From NCBI GenBank assembly GCA_024103005.1, contig JAGFJA010000044.1:1-50853 (forward strand): 50,853 bases of DNA, read 5' to 3'. The translations under genes were made by a program, and so were the position numbers. Shown here piece by piece: positions 24,101 through 33,337 of the stretch. Under the pieces are notes generated by a model. That model made no database searches, was not told where the DNA came from, and saw only the letters and a program-made list of their open reading frames with translations. The stretch is from Saprospiraceae bacterium (lineage in GTDB: Bacteria > Bacteroidota > Bacteroidia > Chitinophagales > Saprospiraceae). How positions within the stretch are numbered: position 1 is the stretch's first letter; every line of letters begins with the position of its first letter.

Positions 24101-26240
24101 TGAACCTGCTTTATCTTCAGTTTCCAGTTTCATTTATCTGCCAGACAAAAGAGGATTTTCTCAATCTCATAATGATCAATTCCGGGAAGACATACTTCAA
24201 AATCTTAAAGTTGAAGGTGGAGGTAATAATATAAAATTTGGAAGTAAAAAACTAAATGTCAAATACACGAATGGCTTTGTGAATGCTCAGAACTATGAGA
24301 AAATATCTTGTTTAGTCAACGGTACCAGTTTTCGAAGTTTTCAATCCCAAAAAGACTTTGGAAATTATCATGATGGGTTGATAGGTGTGTCTTGGTTCAA
24401 ACGAGATTCTTTTTTCAAAGCTTATTATGCAGGTGAAGCTCCATTTGGCTCAATACCTGTACCAAATGTCAATGTTCACTTTTACCTGATGTATGAGGCA
24501 AATAACGCAGATGCCAGAAAGGCACTGGTTAATTATATTGAGAATGTAATTCCTCAGGAAGATATTATTATGTTGTTTACCCATGTCAAGGAAGACTATC
24601 CTACCCTACACGAGCAGGAATGGGCAGCAGACTCCATTACCAATGGAGGCAAGAATATTTTCAATGTACTGGAAAAATATGGCGCCACAAAGATTAGGCA
24701 ATTACTGACACTGGGTAGCAAGCCTTATACAATTTTCTTTGATAAAAAAAATGGTCTGTTAGGTGAGGATATTGTTTTGGATGATGGTATTTCTACTGTT
24801 GAGGCAGATTTCCCTGCGCATTCTAATTATGGATCCATAACGCAGACATTTGGCCCTGCAAGAAAATGGGATTATTTTGAATACAATCCTAAAGAGCCCC
24901 AAGGCCCTCCGGATACGCTTATATATACTTTAACTGCAATACATTTTGACAATCCGGGACTTAATTATGTTATTGCGAATAATAAACTGGATGAGAACCA
25001 ATACCAGAAAATTTCACTTAATGAGATAAATGCTGATGAGTTTCCATATATCAGAATATCTGTCCGAAATGCGGAAGCGGTATCTTATGATGCTAAAATG
25101 GATGGCTTTGAATATTTCAGATTGGTGGGGGATGAAATGCCTGAGGCAACTCTTTTGGATAATACTGTCCAGTCGGCAAGAGATACTATAAATCAGGGAA
25201 ACCGTTGGACCTTTAAAATAAAAGCAAAAAATATTAGTAAGGTCAGTATGGACAGTATGTTGGTTGCATTCTCGTTTAGAAGTCAAAACGGAAATTCCTC
25301 GTATGAAAACATTCGCTTTGATAGCTTGCGGTATTCTGGTGAAGATTCCTATTCAATTGACTTTGATACAAAGAACCTGAGAGGCAATTACACTTTTGTG
25401 TGCGAAATGAATCCAGAAGAGGATCAACCTGAGGCATACCACGGCAACAACATTTATACCAAGAAAGTTTTTATTAAAGGTGATGTTGAAAACCCACTGG
25501 TGGATGTTACCTTCGATGGCAGGCGTATCATCAACGGTGATATAGTCTCCACAAAGCCATTGATTAAAATTTTCATCCGAGATGAGAATCAACTTTTTCC
25601 TTTAGATGATCCTGGGCTTTTTAATGTCTTCCTTGTCAATACTTTCGGTCAGGATACTTTGATACCAATGACTTCATCTGATATAAAATTCATTCCTCCA
25701 AACCCTTCCCAACAGCCGTTTGAAAATAAAGCAGTCATTGAATATAATCCTGATTTTCAGAAATATCCCGACGGATATAACCAGGATGGTGAATATACCT
25801 TACGGATTACTGCCACGGACAAGGCAGGAAATCAGTCCGGGAAATACGACTTTGAAAAGAGCTTTAGAATCATACAAAAAAAATCTGTATCCGATGTCTT
25901 TAACTATCCGAATCCCTTCAGTAATGCTACCCGTTTTGTCTTTACCCTCACAGGCTATGAATTGCCGACTTATTACGCCATTCAGATCATGACGGTGAGC
26001 GGCAAGATGATCCGGGAAATTACTCAGGATGAACTAGGTCCCCTCCGTATCGGAAAACAAATGACAGAGTATATTTGGGATGGAACAGACCAATATGGCG
26101 ATAAGTTGGCAAATGGCGTATATCTATACCGTTTTGTCGTCAAGGATCAGGATAAGAAGGATTACGAAAAATTGGAGGAGGGACAACAAACCGGTCAATA
26201 TTTCGATGGTCAATGGGGCAAACTGGTCATCATAAGGTAA
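21141..26240 (+). CDS. porU2: C25 (gingipain-type) peptidase, putative T9SS sortase PorU2
   Basis: Exported protein of 1699 residues. A signal peptide (MFLRFGCAFLLLCCFFPAIAQ) is followed by beta-rich N-terminal domains and the C25 caspase-like peptidase domain (about 400-760). The catalytic pair is His641 in DYFGHGALS and Cys671 in IIKGCKTGNC, a 30-residue spacing close to that of gingipains. Further Ig-like domains follow (CARDB-like at about 790-880), and at the end a FlgD-like/T9SS C-terminal region with NYPNPFSNATRF and GVYLYRFVV. PorU cleaves sorting domains of T9SS cargo and attaches the cargo to the surface; this long form matches proteins named PorU2. The start at 21141 is supported by the signal peptide and by the promoter position. 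T9SS cargo genes lie 9 kb downstream. Confidence 0.88.
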   Translation: MFLRFGCAFLLLCCFFPAIAQMTDNGVTKYGNEWVKEGIDYYKIKVSHDGFYRIDYQTLQNAGLSGDITGGAIHLYKNGVELPIYVSNSGIWTNDDFLTFHGYYNKSEIDKYAFPNGVDDIVNPKASLYSDTAAYFLALDPSGAGLRVQSIENNLTNLPAPELYIIRISERDFKDIANSKTEYAGQHPYIKTPFYSGKGMVSGDENATYNLACPNLLPDSKFPIFRYRGVTNAGNVGINLGHDLNFNMNGQAMYRAFSPSPRVMYVNFSYVDSSRVITAGYNEYSVTGGHNLDKIRTGYIAIEYPAETTVDASQTMRFYLEGNTSDRYLELAFTGNPPSSPYLSDSLGSWRIAGVVEGNLIRFRIPASSVTAQYIYRPGDLTEVVTTLQKVKINTFSDFRHRYVILSHSLLLRNDNGPSAVEQYADYRRSTAGGSYDVVVVDVADLYNSFGYGLDFNPMAVKNFVNYLGTTGSTDFLFIIGRGRDYKELRGPGQLATAISRGYGVPTFGDFGSDNLMVSQSFHKLDMVLSVGRLPAVTQDEVLTYLNKIRVSDAAYNAPGDNESRQWTKTIVQVNGGNIGKSDQAAIADAQKEAEALIKSSKIAGYVETFVKGSNETIGKASDDFFKLVNSGVAVVDYFGHGALSTLEYPIDLPSKYNNSPRFPILIIKGCKTGNCQRDGSSYPSRLLYEDAYKTTGYRAVIGSIADSELYSLSSLARQFYTLWGGDMYGKSFGELFRATFNSAGLNTTDEGIQQLYIGDPALTIPPFPGPDYTVPPGDVKTIPESITSADNRFTVQFDIKNLGTTADAQDTLYYKVVYENGDKRTVASDSSFIVNPKSKNTVYVEFEIDKTSTTGENTIYIQLDPNNKIEESPSPAAEFNNEYINTAGGKGYRFFIQSSLLQQVYPFRFAIIDTNKVTLSGYSTSLQPIEHELHWALDTSASFDSPIALKYSGMYHSGHIEWSPNLLLNENTVYYWRLSRDSISPIEPALSSVSSFIYLPDKRGFSQSHNDQFREDILQNLKVEGGGNNIKFGSKKLNVKYTNGFVNAQNYEKISCLVNGTSFRSFQSQKDFGNYHDGLIGVSWFKRDSFFKAYYAGEAPFGSIPVPNVNVHFYLMYEANNADARKALVNYIENVIPQEDIIMLFTHVKEDYPTLHEQEWAADSITNGGKNIFNVLEKYGATKIRQLLTLGSKPYTIFFDKKNGLLGEDIVLDDGISTVEADFPAHSNYGSITQTFGPARKWDYFEYNPKEPQGPPDTLIYTLTAIHFDNPGLNYVIANNKLDENQYQKISLNEINADEFPYIRISVRNAEAVSYDAKMDGFEYFRLVGDEMPEATLLDNTVQSARDTINQGNRWTFKIKAKNISKVSMDSMLVAFSFRSQNGNSSYENIRFDSLRYSGEDSYSIDFDTKNLRGNYTFVCEMNPEEDQPEAYHGNNIYTKKVFIKGDVENPLVDVTFDGRRIINGDIVSTKPLIKIFIRDENQLFPLDDPGLFNVFLVNTFGQDTLIPMTSSDIKFIPPNPSQQPFENKAVIEYNPDFQKYPDGYNQDGEYTLRITATDKAGNQSGKYDFEKSFRIIQKKSVSDVFNYPNPFSNATRFVFTLTGYELPTYYAIQIMTVSGKMIREITQDELGPLRIGKQMTEYIWDGTDQYGDKLANGVYLYRFVVKDQDKKDYEKLEEGQQTGQYFDGQWGKLVIIR

Positions 26241-26257
26241 TCTTACCTAATTATATC

Positions 26258-27736
26258 ATGGCACACTCCAACAAAAAATATCTGTCCCTGTCCTTGATAA
26301 TTATCTGGTCAGTGCTTGCAACTTGCATGGGGGTGTTGATTCTTGCGGCTTTTTGGTGGCCAATAGACCTCAGAGGTGTGGAATCCAATGTTTTGCACAT
26401 AATTCAATTGATCCATACAGATCGTTCGAGTTTATATAGCAATCCGGAAAAAATTCCTTTCAATATCACTCAATACACCCCATTTTATTATATATTGTCC
26501 AATGAAATTTGGCATCTTCTTCCTGATAGTGTCTCGCTAATAATTTTGACTAGAACAATATCACTAGTTGGTTTTATTCTTGTTTTATCCTTCGTTTATA
26601 AAATTTTAAAAAAGATTGCAACACCCATTAATTTCAATATTTTGGCTTTAGCTTCGATAGCGATCTTCACTTTTCCGTGGTATCAACTTGCTCGTCCGGA
26701 CGCCTTCGAATGTGCCTTTATTTTCGGAGCGCTTTATCTGTATTTATTCCCCCCTCTAAAAAATCAAATTGGAAATATTTTACTTCTTAGCCTATCAGTA
26801 GCAGGTGCAATATTTTCTAAACAAGGTTCCACAATTTTCATTGTGGCATTCTTTATATTTTATTTGATGGAAAAAGAGTGGAAAAAAGGCCTCTTTTTCT
26901 TGGCTTCGACATTCCTACTACTCGCTTTATTTTTCTATGGCATTGATTTATTGGGTTATGATATTTCATTTATTATACAGAATATAATTATGGGAATAGA
27001 TAATGGAATTGACATAACACGGGCAATAGAAATTACATATTCAAAATATATCAGTTACTTTTTTTTCTTTACACTTACGTTAATCATTTTTTACTTATTA
27101 TATTTTAATCAGCACAGTAAAAATTCTATAGAAAGAAAATTGTTTTATCTCAATTTATTTGTATTTTTTATTTCTTTCATACTTGCACTAAAAGCAGGAT
27201 CTGCCATTAACTATTTCAATGTATCAATTATATTACAAGTTATACTGTTATCAGCAATATTTGCAAAATCATCACAAAATTTAAGGAAGGCTTCAGAATA
27301 TTTGATATTGGCAGCCGGTATTTCTGTATCTCTACAACTACTCGTCCTCTATATTCCACGAATAAAATACCTTTCTAACAAGAATCAAGCTAATCAAAAA
27401 AGTATCGAAAATATAGTCCACTTTTTAAGTGATCATCCTGAACATAAGTATTTTTATACTGAAGAGAGAAACGTCGCCTTATCATTACCAAACAGAACTG
27501 CCTTTTACTCCATGGATATTCATAATCTAAATTTTGAGAGAAATGTTTATAATTACGAACAGATGATTTCGTCTTTTAAAAAAGGCGAAATCTATTATTT
27601 GATAATAAACAAAGCCAACACAAATAAAACATTATTTAATTTTAAAATAAATGAATTTTATGATATTTTATTTGAAGCAGGAGATAATTTGATTTACGCT
27701 TTTAAGAAGGAAAATTCAACTAATCTTAATAAATAA
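26258..27736 (+). CDS. GT-C type membrane glycosyltransferase (GT39/ArnT-like)
   Basis: Polytopic membrane protein of 492 residues with about 11 hydrophobic helices and a short soluble C-terminus. A large extracytoplasmic first loop after helix 1 is followed by helices with the sequence WYQLARPDAFECAFIFGALYLY, as in lipid-sugar-dependent GT-C transferases, which move a sugar from a polyprenyl phosphate donor. The acceptor is unknown. The ATG at 26258 was chosen over 26213 because the earlier start overlaps the end of the C25 gene. It begins 17 bases behind that gene and may share its transcript, though its codons are clearly AT-richer. Confidence 0.75.
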   Translation: MAHSNKKYLSLSLIIIWSVLATCMGVLILAAFWWPIDLRGVESNVLHIIQLIHTDRSSLYSNPEKIPFNITQYTPFYYILSNEIWHLLPDSVSLIILTRTISLVGFILVLSFVYKILKKIATPINFNILALASIAIFTFPWYQLARPDAFECAFIFGALYLYLFPPLKNQIGNILLLSLSVAGAIFSKQGSTIFIVAFFIFYLMEKEWKKGLFFLASTFLLLALFFYGIDLLGYDISFIIQNIIMGIDNGIDITRAIEITYSKYISYFFFFTLTLIIFYLLYFNQHSKNSIERKLFYLNLFVFFISFILALKAGSAINYFNVSIILQVILLSAIFAKSSQNLRKASEYLILAAGISVSLQLLVLYIPRIKYLSNKNQANQKSIENIVHFLSDHPEHKYFYTEERNVALSLPNRTAFYSMDIHNLNFERNVYNYEQMISSFKKGEIYYLIINKANTNKTLFNFKINEFYDILFEAGDNLIYAFKKENSTNLNK

Positions 27737-27929
27737 ATTGAAGTATTAATATCTTATTGATTCTGGAAATTTCCTTAATATACCCATACTATGTCAGCAA
27801 ATTAAATTTCAATCGCAAATGACTTTCAGTATTTTATGTTTTTAAGATTAAGGGGGATTGACAAGTCAAGAAATTACTATTCTAAAAGAAGATATCGCTT
27901 AAAGCTTTATTTTTAGTACGCCTCTCCAT

Positions 27930-29285
27930 TCAGATTGGCTTGATTCTTTTATTGTATAATTTTATACGATCTAAAATTGATACTATTGTTACACATCCCA
28001 AAATCACAATTATCCATTCAACCGGAATCCTCAGTCTGGAACCTCCAGAACCAAAAATAAATGGGGGTAACAAAAATATTGACAAAAGATAAAATATCAG
28101 TAAAAGAAGTATCCAATCCTGTTTTCTTATTATCCGATAGATTCCAAAAGCTGCCAGAATATAAAGAATTATATACCCTACTGCATATATTAGAAATGTA
28201 ATATGCATAAAGGCAGAATATTTAAGGCCTTCTTCTTCCCTCCAATTATAGTTAAAATAATTTCCCACCGGATTAATCAGACCATTATCAAATAGTGTAT
28301 TTTTTATATTGCTGATGATTACCTTAATAAAGGAAAACGGATACTTCTCTATTATTCGTATTACTGTCTCGTTTTGCCATTTCATTCGATCTGTGTAATC
28401 TTCAATTCGATATTGCTGACGGTACAACGAATCAAAGATTTCATTTTTCCCTTCCTTCCTTAATATATCCCGACTAACATGATTGATATAATTGGCATTT
28501 AGTACTATCGTTGGTTTAAAAAAACCATAATTCATATAATTTCGATACGAAGATATATTGACAATGGCCCAAACCAGTATGGTTGTCAATATACTGAATT
28601 TCCATAGTTTACTTTTGGAAACAAACACTTTGTATTTTTTGTCAAGAAAAAATACCATCATCAGATGCGCCGGATAATAATACATTAATGATGGTCTGAT
28701 CAATGACGAAATAAGAATAGTGATGAAATACAGGATAAGAAATGTAGCTTTCCGGTGATTCTCAAAATATTTTATGAGAAAGAAAATAGCCGCCAAAAAA
28801 AATACCATAAAAACCAAATCAGTCCCAATAAAAATCATTCGACCGAAATACAATCCGGAAAACAGTGATATTATCAAAGAAATTCTCGCTGTCTTCCGAT
28901 TTATAAGCTTTTCGGTTATAGAATAAATCAAAGGATAAATTATTGGAATAATAATACAATGAAGAAAGTATGCATAATAAATCCAGTTATTTTTAAAAAT
29001 CTTTATCAATATCGCCAGGAAAGCAGGGTACCCTACGGTCCGCAATGGATCGGGATTAGTGCCGTTGCCAAATACACCCGTTTCAAGAAAATTTTTTGCA
29101 GGTCTGTAATAAGTCAGGTAATCCGAATGAAACCAGATATTATTCTTGTATTGCCCGACCGGCAATTGAAGATTGGCAAATGTAGTCTCAGAATGATAGT
29201 AAAGAAAGAAATAAAATAACAAGCCTGATACCGCCGGGACCAGGTATTGGCACCATTTGACATCAATCCAAATCTTTCTGTTCAT
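27930..29285 (-). CDS. GT-C type membrane glycosyltransferase
   Basis: 451 residues with about 10 membrane helices. After the first helix an outer loop carries an acidic site (IWFHSDYLTYYRPAKNFLETG) and then the characteristic DPLRTVGYPAFLAIL, a pattern seen in GT39/GT83-like transferases that use polyprenyl-linked sugars. No close relationship to the GT-C protein at 26258 is evident from reading. Transcribed alone, leftward, from a promoter with TACATTTG at 29310-29317. Its AT-rich composition matches the other surface-sugar genes nearby. Confidence 0.75.
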   Translation of the reverse strand: MNRKIWIDVKWCQYLVPAVSGLLFYFFLYYHSETTFANLQLPVGQYKNNIWFHSDYLTYYRPAKNFLETGVFGNGTNPDPLRTVGYPAFLAILIKIFKNNWIYYAYFLHCIIIPIIYPLIYSITEKLINRKTARISLIISLFSGLYFGRMIFIGTDLVFMVFFLAAIFFLIKYFENHRKATFLILYFITILISSLIRPSLMYYYPAHLMMVFFLDKKYKVFVSKSKLWKFSILTTILVWAIVNISSYRNYMNYGFFKPTIVLNANYINHVSRDILRKEGKNEIFDSLYRQQYRIEDYTDRMKWQNETVIRIIEKYPFSFIKVIISNIKNTLFDNGLINPVGNYFNYNWREEEGLKYSAFMHITFLIYAVGYIILYILAAFGIYRIIRKQDWILLLLIFYLLSIFLLPPFIFGSGGSRLRIPVEWIIVILGCVTIVSILDRIKLYNKRIKPI

Positions 29286-29309
29286 ATTAATATTCCGAAA
29301 AACCTATTA

Positions 29310-29342
29310 CAAATGTACAAATTACGCACTCGCATTACCAAC
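29310..29342 (-). promoter_or_regulatory. Promoter of the leftward GT-C gene
   Basis: On the minus strand GTTG (29339-29342), 21 bases, TACATTTG (29310-29317). The -7 box is exact; the -33 box is one base off TTTG. The distance to the ATG at 29285 is 24 bases. Confidence 0.5.
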
Positions 29343-29418
29343 ACTATATCCGAGCAGATGGTAATTATTAATTGTGTATTATTATCTTTACAATCTGTAA
29401 TCTGTAAATTTATCATCT

Positions 29419-31542
29419 ATGCAAAAATTTTTCGGAATTCTTTCCTTCCTATTTCTGTTCTTGTCTGCCAATGGCCAAAAAAGCCAGCTCACCCTCGATA
29501 AAGCCATTCTGGGTGATAAGGATATGCGACTATCCACCTGGTCTTCCATTCAGTGGTCCCACACATCCAATGTCCTTTTCTACAGTAAGAAGAACAATTT
29601 TATATACAGATATGATGCAAAAAAGCAGAAAACGGATTCTCTTGACTTCATCGCCCTTGTCAATCCTACCCTGACTGCAGGTAATTACGAGGCATTGAAA
29701 TCCACACCGTCTTTTGATCTCAGCGACAGCGATGACATCCTCTTTGACAGTGGTTCTGACAGGCTGTCATTCAATTTACAATCAGGCCGACTGACTCGAG
29801 TTTCCACTGCTCCTAAAGATGCCGACCTATTGGATGGAAACGGCAAGGCTTATGCTTTTACTAAAAAGCAGGCATTAAACGTCCAAAAACCCGATGGTAA
29901 GGTCGTTATGATAGCTCAGGGAAGCGATTCCATACTTTATGGCACCTCCGTCCACCGAGATGAATTCGGTATCAGCAAGGGTACATTTTGGAGTCCCAAG
30001 GGCAATAAACTGGCCTTTTATCGAATGGACCAATCCATGGTCGAACGCTATCCAATCCCTGACTGGTCGGTTACTCCTGCCACAGTCAATTACATTTATT
30101 ATCCGATGACCGGCCGCAAGAGCCATCATGTCACTGTAGGCATATTTGATCTTGCCACAGAAAGCACCATCTACCTGGAAACAGGAGGCGATCCGGAACA
30201 CTACCTGACCAATATATGTTGGTCACCGGACGAAAGTGAGATCTATATCGCCGAAATCAACCGCGACCAAAACCATACCACTTTCAATGCCTATAATCCT
30301 GTAAGGGGAAATAAGATTAGAACACTCTATGAGGAGCAAAGCCTCCAATACACCGAGCCCTTAGTGCCCTTTACCTTCGTGCCCGGCCAAAATGACCTCT
30401 TCATCGCCCAAAGCAAAAGAGACGGCTGGAACAGCCTCTACCTTTATACCCACGAAGGCGAACTCGTACGCCAACTGACGCACAACATAGAGGTGACTCA
30501 ACTACTCGGTTTCGATGCCAAAAACAAGACAGTTTACTTTCAGGGCATTCTGCCTGACGCCATCGATGAACATTATTTCAGTTGTGAACTGTCTTCAGCC
30601 AAGGTTGTCCGCCACTCGGATACTCCCGGACTGCACTTTGCCCGTATCTCACAAGACGGCAGGTATGCCTTTGAAACCAACAACGCATTAAATCAAAACT
30701 TATCTTATACGTGCCGTGATCTGAAAAAAAACAAGATAAGCACCTTGTACAATATACCTGAACCATTGGATCAGTATAACCTGGGTAGAGTGGATTTGGA
30801 TACACTTTATGCTTCGGATGGAACTAAACTGTTTGCCAGGTCAATCTTTCCATTCGATTTTGACCCATCCAAAAAGTACCCTGTCGTCATATACGTCTAT
30901 GGAGGGCCCCATGCCCAGATGATCAGGAATAGCCGCAATGCTCAGGCTCCCCTTTGGATGTACACCATGGCCAATGAAGGATTTATAATTTTTACATTGG
31001 ACAATCGCGGTTCATCCAACCGGGGTATGGACTTTGAAAAGGTCATTCATCGCAACCTGGGTGAGACTGAAATCAAGGATCAGATGGTAGGCTATGACTT
31101 TATCAAAAGTCGGGCCTATGTGGATCCAAACCGCATAGGCGTCCACGGGTGGAGCTTTGGCGGCTTCATGACCATCAGCCTGATGACACGCCAGCCCGGA
31201 AAGTTCTATGCAGCAGTGGCAGGAGGACCGGTAACCGACTGGAATATGTATGAAGTCATGTATGGCGAGAGATACATGGACACACCGCAACAAAATCCCG
31301 AAGGCTACAAGAAGGCCAGCACCTTTACCTATATAGATCAACTACAAGGCCCATTGCTTATCATCCATGGAGCCTTGGACGACGTGGTTATATGGCAACA
31401 AAGCATGAAGTATATCGAAAGATGCATCAAAAAAGGCAAACAGGTGGATTATTTCGTGTACCCAAGCCACAAGCACAATGTATTGGGCAAGGACAGGGTG
31501 CATCTGATACGGAAGGTCATTGATTATTTTGAGTCTCATTAA
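29419..31542 (+). CDS. Dipeptidyl-peptidase IV (S9B family)
   Basis: Exported serine peptidase of 707 residues that removes X-Pro or X-Ala dipeptides from peptides. A signal peptide (MQKFFGILSFLFLFLSANG) is followed by an eight-bladed beta-propeller (about 40-460) and an alpha/beta-hydrolase domain. The catalytic triad is Ser579 in HGWSFGGFM, the Asp654/655 pair in HGALDDVV, and a His in PSHKHNVLG (686 most likely). DNRGSSNRGMDFEK is also typical. Such enzymes are common in protein-eating Bacteroidota. It stands just before the ABC exporter gene (20-base gap), which may be cotranscribed by chance rather than for a shared function. Confidence 0.95.
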   Translation: MQKFFGILSFLFLFLSANGQKSQLTLDKAILGDKDMRLSTWSSIQWSHTSNVLFYSKKNNFIYRYDAKKQKTDSLDFIALVNPTLTAGNYEALKSTPSFDLSDSDDILFDSGSDRLSFNLQSGRLTRVSTAPKDADLLDGNGKAYAFTKKQALNVQKPDGKVVMIAQGSDSILYGTSVHRDEFGISKGTFWSPKGNKLAFYRMDQSMVERYPIPDWSVTPATVNYIYYPMTGRKSHHVTVGIFDLATESTIYLETGGDPEHYLTNICWSPDESEIYIAEINRDQNHTTFNAYNPVRGNKIRTLYEEQSLQYTEPLVPFTFVPGQNDLFIAQSKRDGWNSLYLYTHEGELVRQLTHNIEVTQLLGFDAKNKTVYFQGILPDAIDEHYFSCELSSAKVVRHSDTPGLHFARISQDGRYAFETNNALNQNLSYTCRDLKKNKISTLYNIPEPLDQYNLGRVDLDTLYASDGTKLFARSIFPFDFDPSKKYPVVIYVYGGPHAQMIRNSRNAQAPLWMYTMANEGFIIFTLDNRGSSNRGMDFEKVIHRNLGETEIKDQMVGYDFIKSRAYVDPNRIGVHGWSFGGFMTISLMTRQPGKFYAAVAGGPVTDWNMYEVMYGERYMDTPQQNPEGYKKASTFTYIDQLQGPLLIIHGALDDVVIWQQSMKYIERCIKKGKQVDYFVYPSHKHNVLGKDRVHLIRKVIDYFESH

Positions 31543-31562
31543 TAAGCGAAAAGTATTAAATA

Positions 31563-33335
31563 TTGTTAGGCAAGTCCTTCAAATATCTTAAATACTTTAA
31601 GGGTCTTGTGGGAAATCACCTTTTTACTTCAATTCTCTTATCAGTATTAATCACGCTGTCAGACAGTATAGGGATTGGATTTCTTGTTTCTATACTACAA
31701 CAGGCTTCAAATTCAAATGGAGCTGACACATCGGCTCCTTTCAGTTTGTCAAAAGTATATTACACCCTGTTTCAGCATGACCCCGCAATTTATACACTGA
31801 TTATAATTGCTATTATCTTCTTCCTGTTAAAAGGCCTGCTTACATTTATACTTTATGCTATTCAGGCAAAAATGACAACAGGAATCATCAGTAAGACGCG
31901 TATAAATATCTTAAATGGTGTCATTCACCTAAAATATCGCGCTTACACAACAACAGATACAGGGACAATATTAAATATTTCGACCGCAGAAGTAAGTAAA
32001 TTAAATTACGCTCTTCAAAATTACCTTAATGCCAGCCAATACATCATCATGTCTGTTGCTTATATCTGTATTGCCTTATTCGTCGATCCTCCCTTTTCAA
32101 TAATCATCATACTATTATCATTGTTCTTTTTATTCTTTTATAGTCATGTTGTTCGATATTTTAAAAAGCTGTCACAAGAAATTGTTAGGACGGGCAATCA
32201 GTATAACAGTTTTCTAAGTCAAATACTCAATAATTTCAAGTACCTTAAGACGACCAATATCATTTATGATTATAGTCGACGAATAAAGGAAAAAATAGAC
32301 CATACTGAAAAACTTAACTACAGGTTCCTACAAATCAATGCAATCACCAATAGTGCAAGGGAGCCTATAGTGCTGATATTGCTAAGTACTGTAATTCTCT
32401 TAAGATACTTCAGTACCGGCACAATAGGAATATCAATGGTATTTACCATGTTGTTGTTTTATCGGACACTGAACTATTTCCTGCTAACACAGTCCAACTG
32501 GCAAAGTTTTCAACAAAATTCAGGCAGTGTCGATAAAATCATTTCCATCCAAGATGATTTTTTAAAGGATCGGGAAAAAATGAAGGGGAACCAGCCCTTT
32601 GAATTAAGAAAAAGAATTTGCTTGAGTAACATCCGGGTTGAACTGAATGGTCAATCCATTTTATCTGATATCAATCTATCTATCAATAAAAACACTACGG
32701 TTGCCTTTGCCGGTCCAAGTGGAGCCGGAAAAACAACGTTGGCATCCGTTATATCAGGTTTGATTTCCCCTGATGGAGGTGTCATTACTATTGATGACGT
32801 ACCGTTCGGAAATTTCGATTTGGATAATTTCAGAACGAAAATTGGGTTCGTCTCACAAGATCCTACGATCTTCAGCGACACTATTTTCAATAATATAACC
32901 CTTTGGAGTGAAAAATCAAGAAAGAATATTGAGAAATTCAGTTCCATTTGTAGGATGACACATTTGGATGAATGGATCAATGGACTCAGCGAAAAGGAGG
33001 ATAGTTTGACTGGTGATTTTGGGATTTCACTTTCCGGAGGTCAAAAACAAAGAATCTGCATCGCACGTGAATTATACCGTGAGGTTGAACTCCTCGTTTT
33101 TGATGAGGCCACGTCATCTCTTGACGCCATTACGGAGCAGATCATTCAGGAGAACATTAACAGCATCAAGGGCAAGATGACTATTATCATCATCGCACAC
33201 CGATTATCGACCATAAAGTATGCCGATACGATATTCCTGCTAGAAAACGGCCGTATCGCCCACTCTGGTACCTACGCCCAACTTTTGGCTTCTTCGGCTA
33301 TCTTTCAAAAAATGGTATCGCTTCAATCCGATTAG
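31563..33335 (+). CDS. ABC exporter, fused membrane and ATPase domains (MsbA-like)
   Basis: Half-transporter of 590 residues: six-helix membrane domain (about 15-330) and ATPase domain (about 345-590). Walker A GPSGAGKTT is at about 383-391, the Q-loop is in FVSQDPTIF, the signature LSGGQKQR is at about 490, Walker B is LLVFDEATSSLD and the switch His is in IAHRLST. Proteins of this type flip lipids or lipid-linked sugars across the inner membrane. The start appears to be TTG at 31563; no in-frame ATG exists between the preceding gene and the first helix. A glycosyltransferase starts 2 bases after its stop, so a role in exporting a lipid-linked glycan is likely. Confidence 0.92.
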   Translation: MLGKSFKYLKYFKGLVGNHLFTSILLSVLITLSDSIGIGFLVSILQQASNSNGADTSAPFSLSKVYYTLFQHDPAIYTLIIIAIIFFLLKGLLTFILYAIQAKMTTGIISKTRINILNGVIHLKYRAYTTTDTGTILNISTAEVSKLNYALQNYLNASQYIIMSVAYICIALFVDPPFSIIIILLSLFFLFFYSHVVRYFKKLSQEIVRTGNQYNSFLSQILNNFKYLKTTNIIYDYSRRIKEKIDHTEKLNYRFLQINAITNSAREPIVLILLSTVILLRYFSTGTIGISMVFTMLLFYRTLNYFLLTQSNWQSFQQNSGSVDKIISIQDDFLKDREKMKGNQPFELRKRICLSNIRVELNGQSILSDINLSINKNTTVAFAGPSGAGKTTLASVISGLISPDGGVITIDDVPFGNFDLDNFRTKIGFVSQDPTIFSDTIFNNITLWSEKSRKNIEKFSSICRMTHLDEWINGLSEKEDSLTGDFGISLSGGQKQRICIARELYREVELLVFDEATSSLDAITEQIIQENINSIKGKMTIIIIAHRLSTIKYADTIFLLENGRIAHSGTYAQLLASSAIFQKMVSLQSD

Positions 33336-33337
33336 TT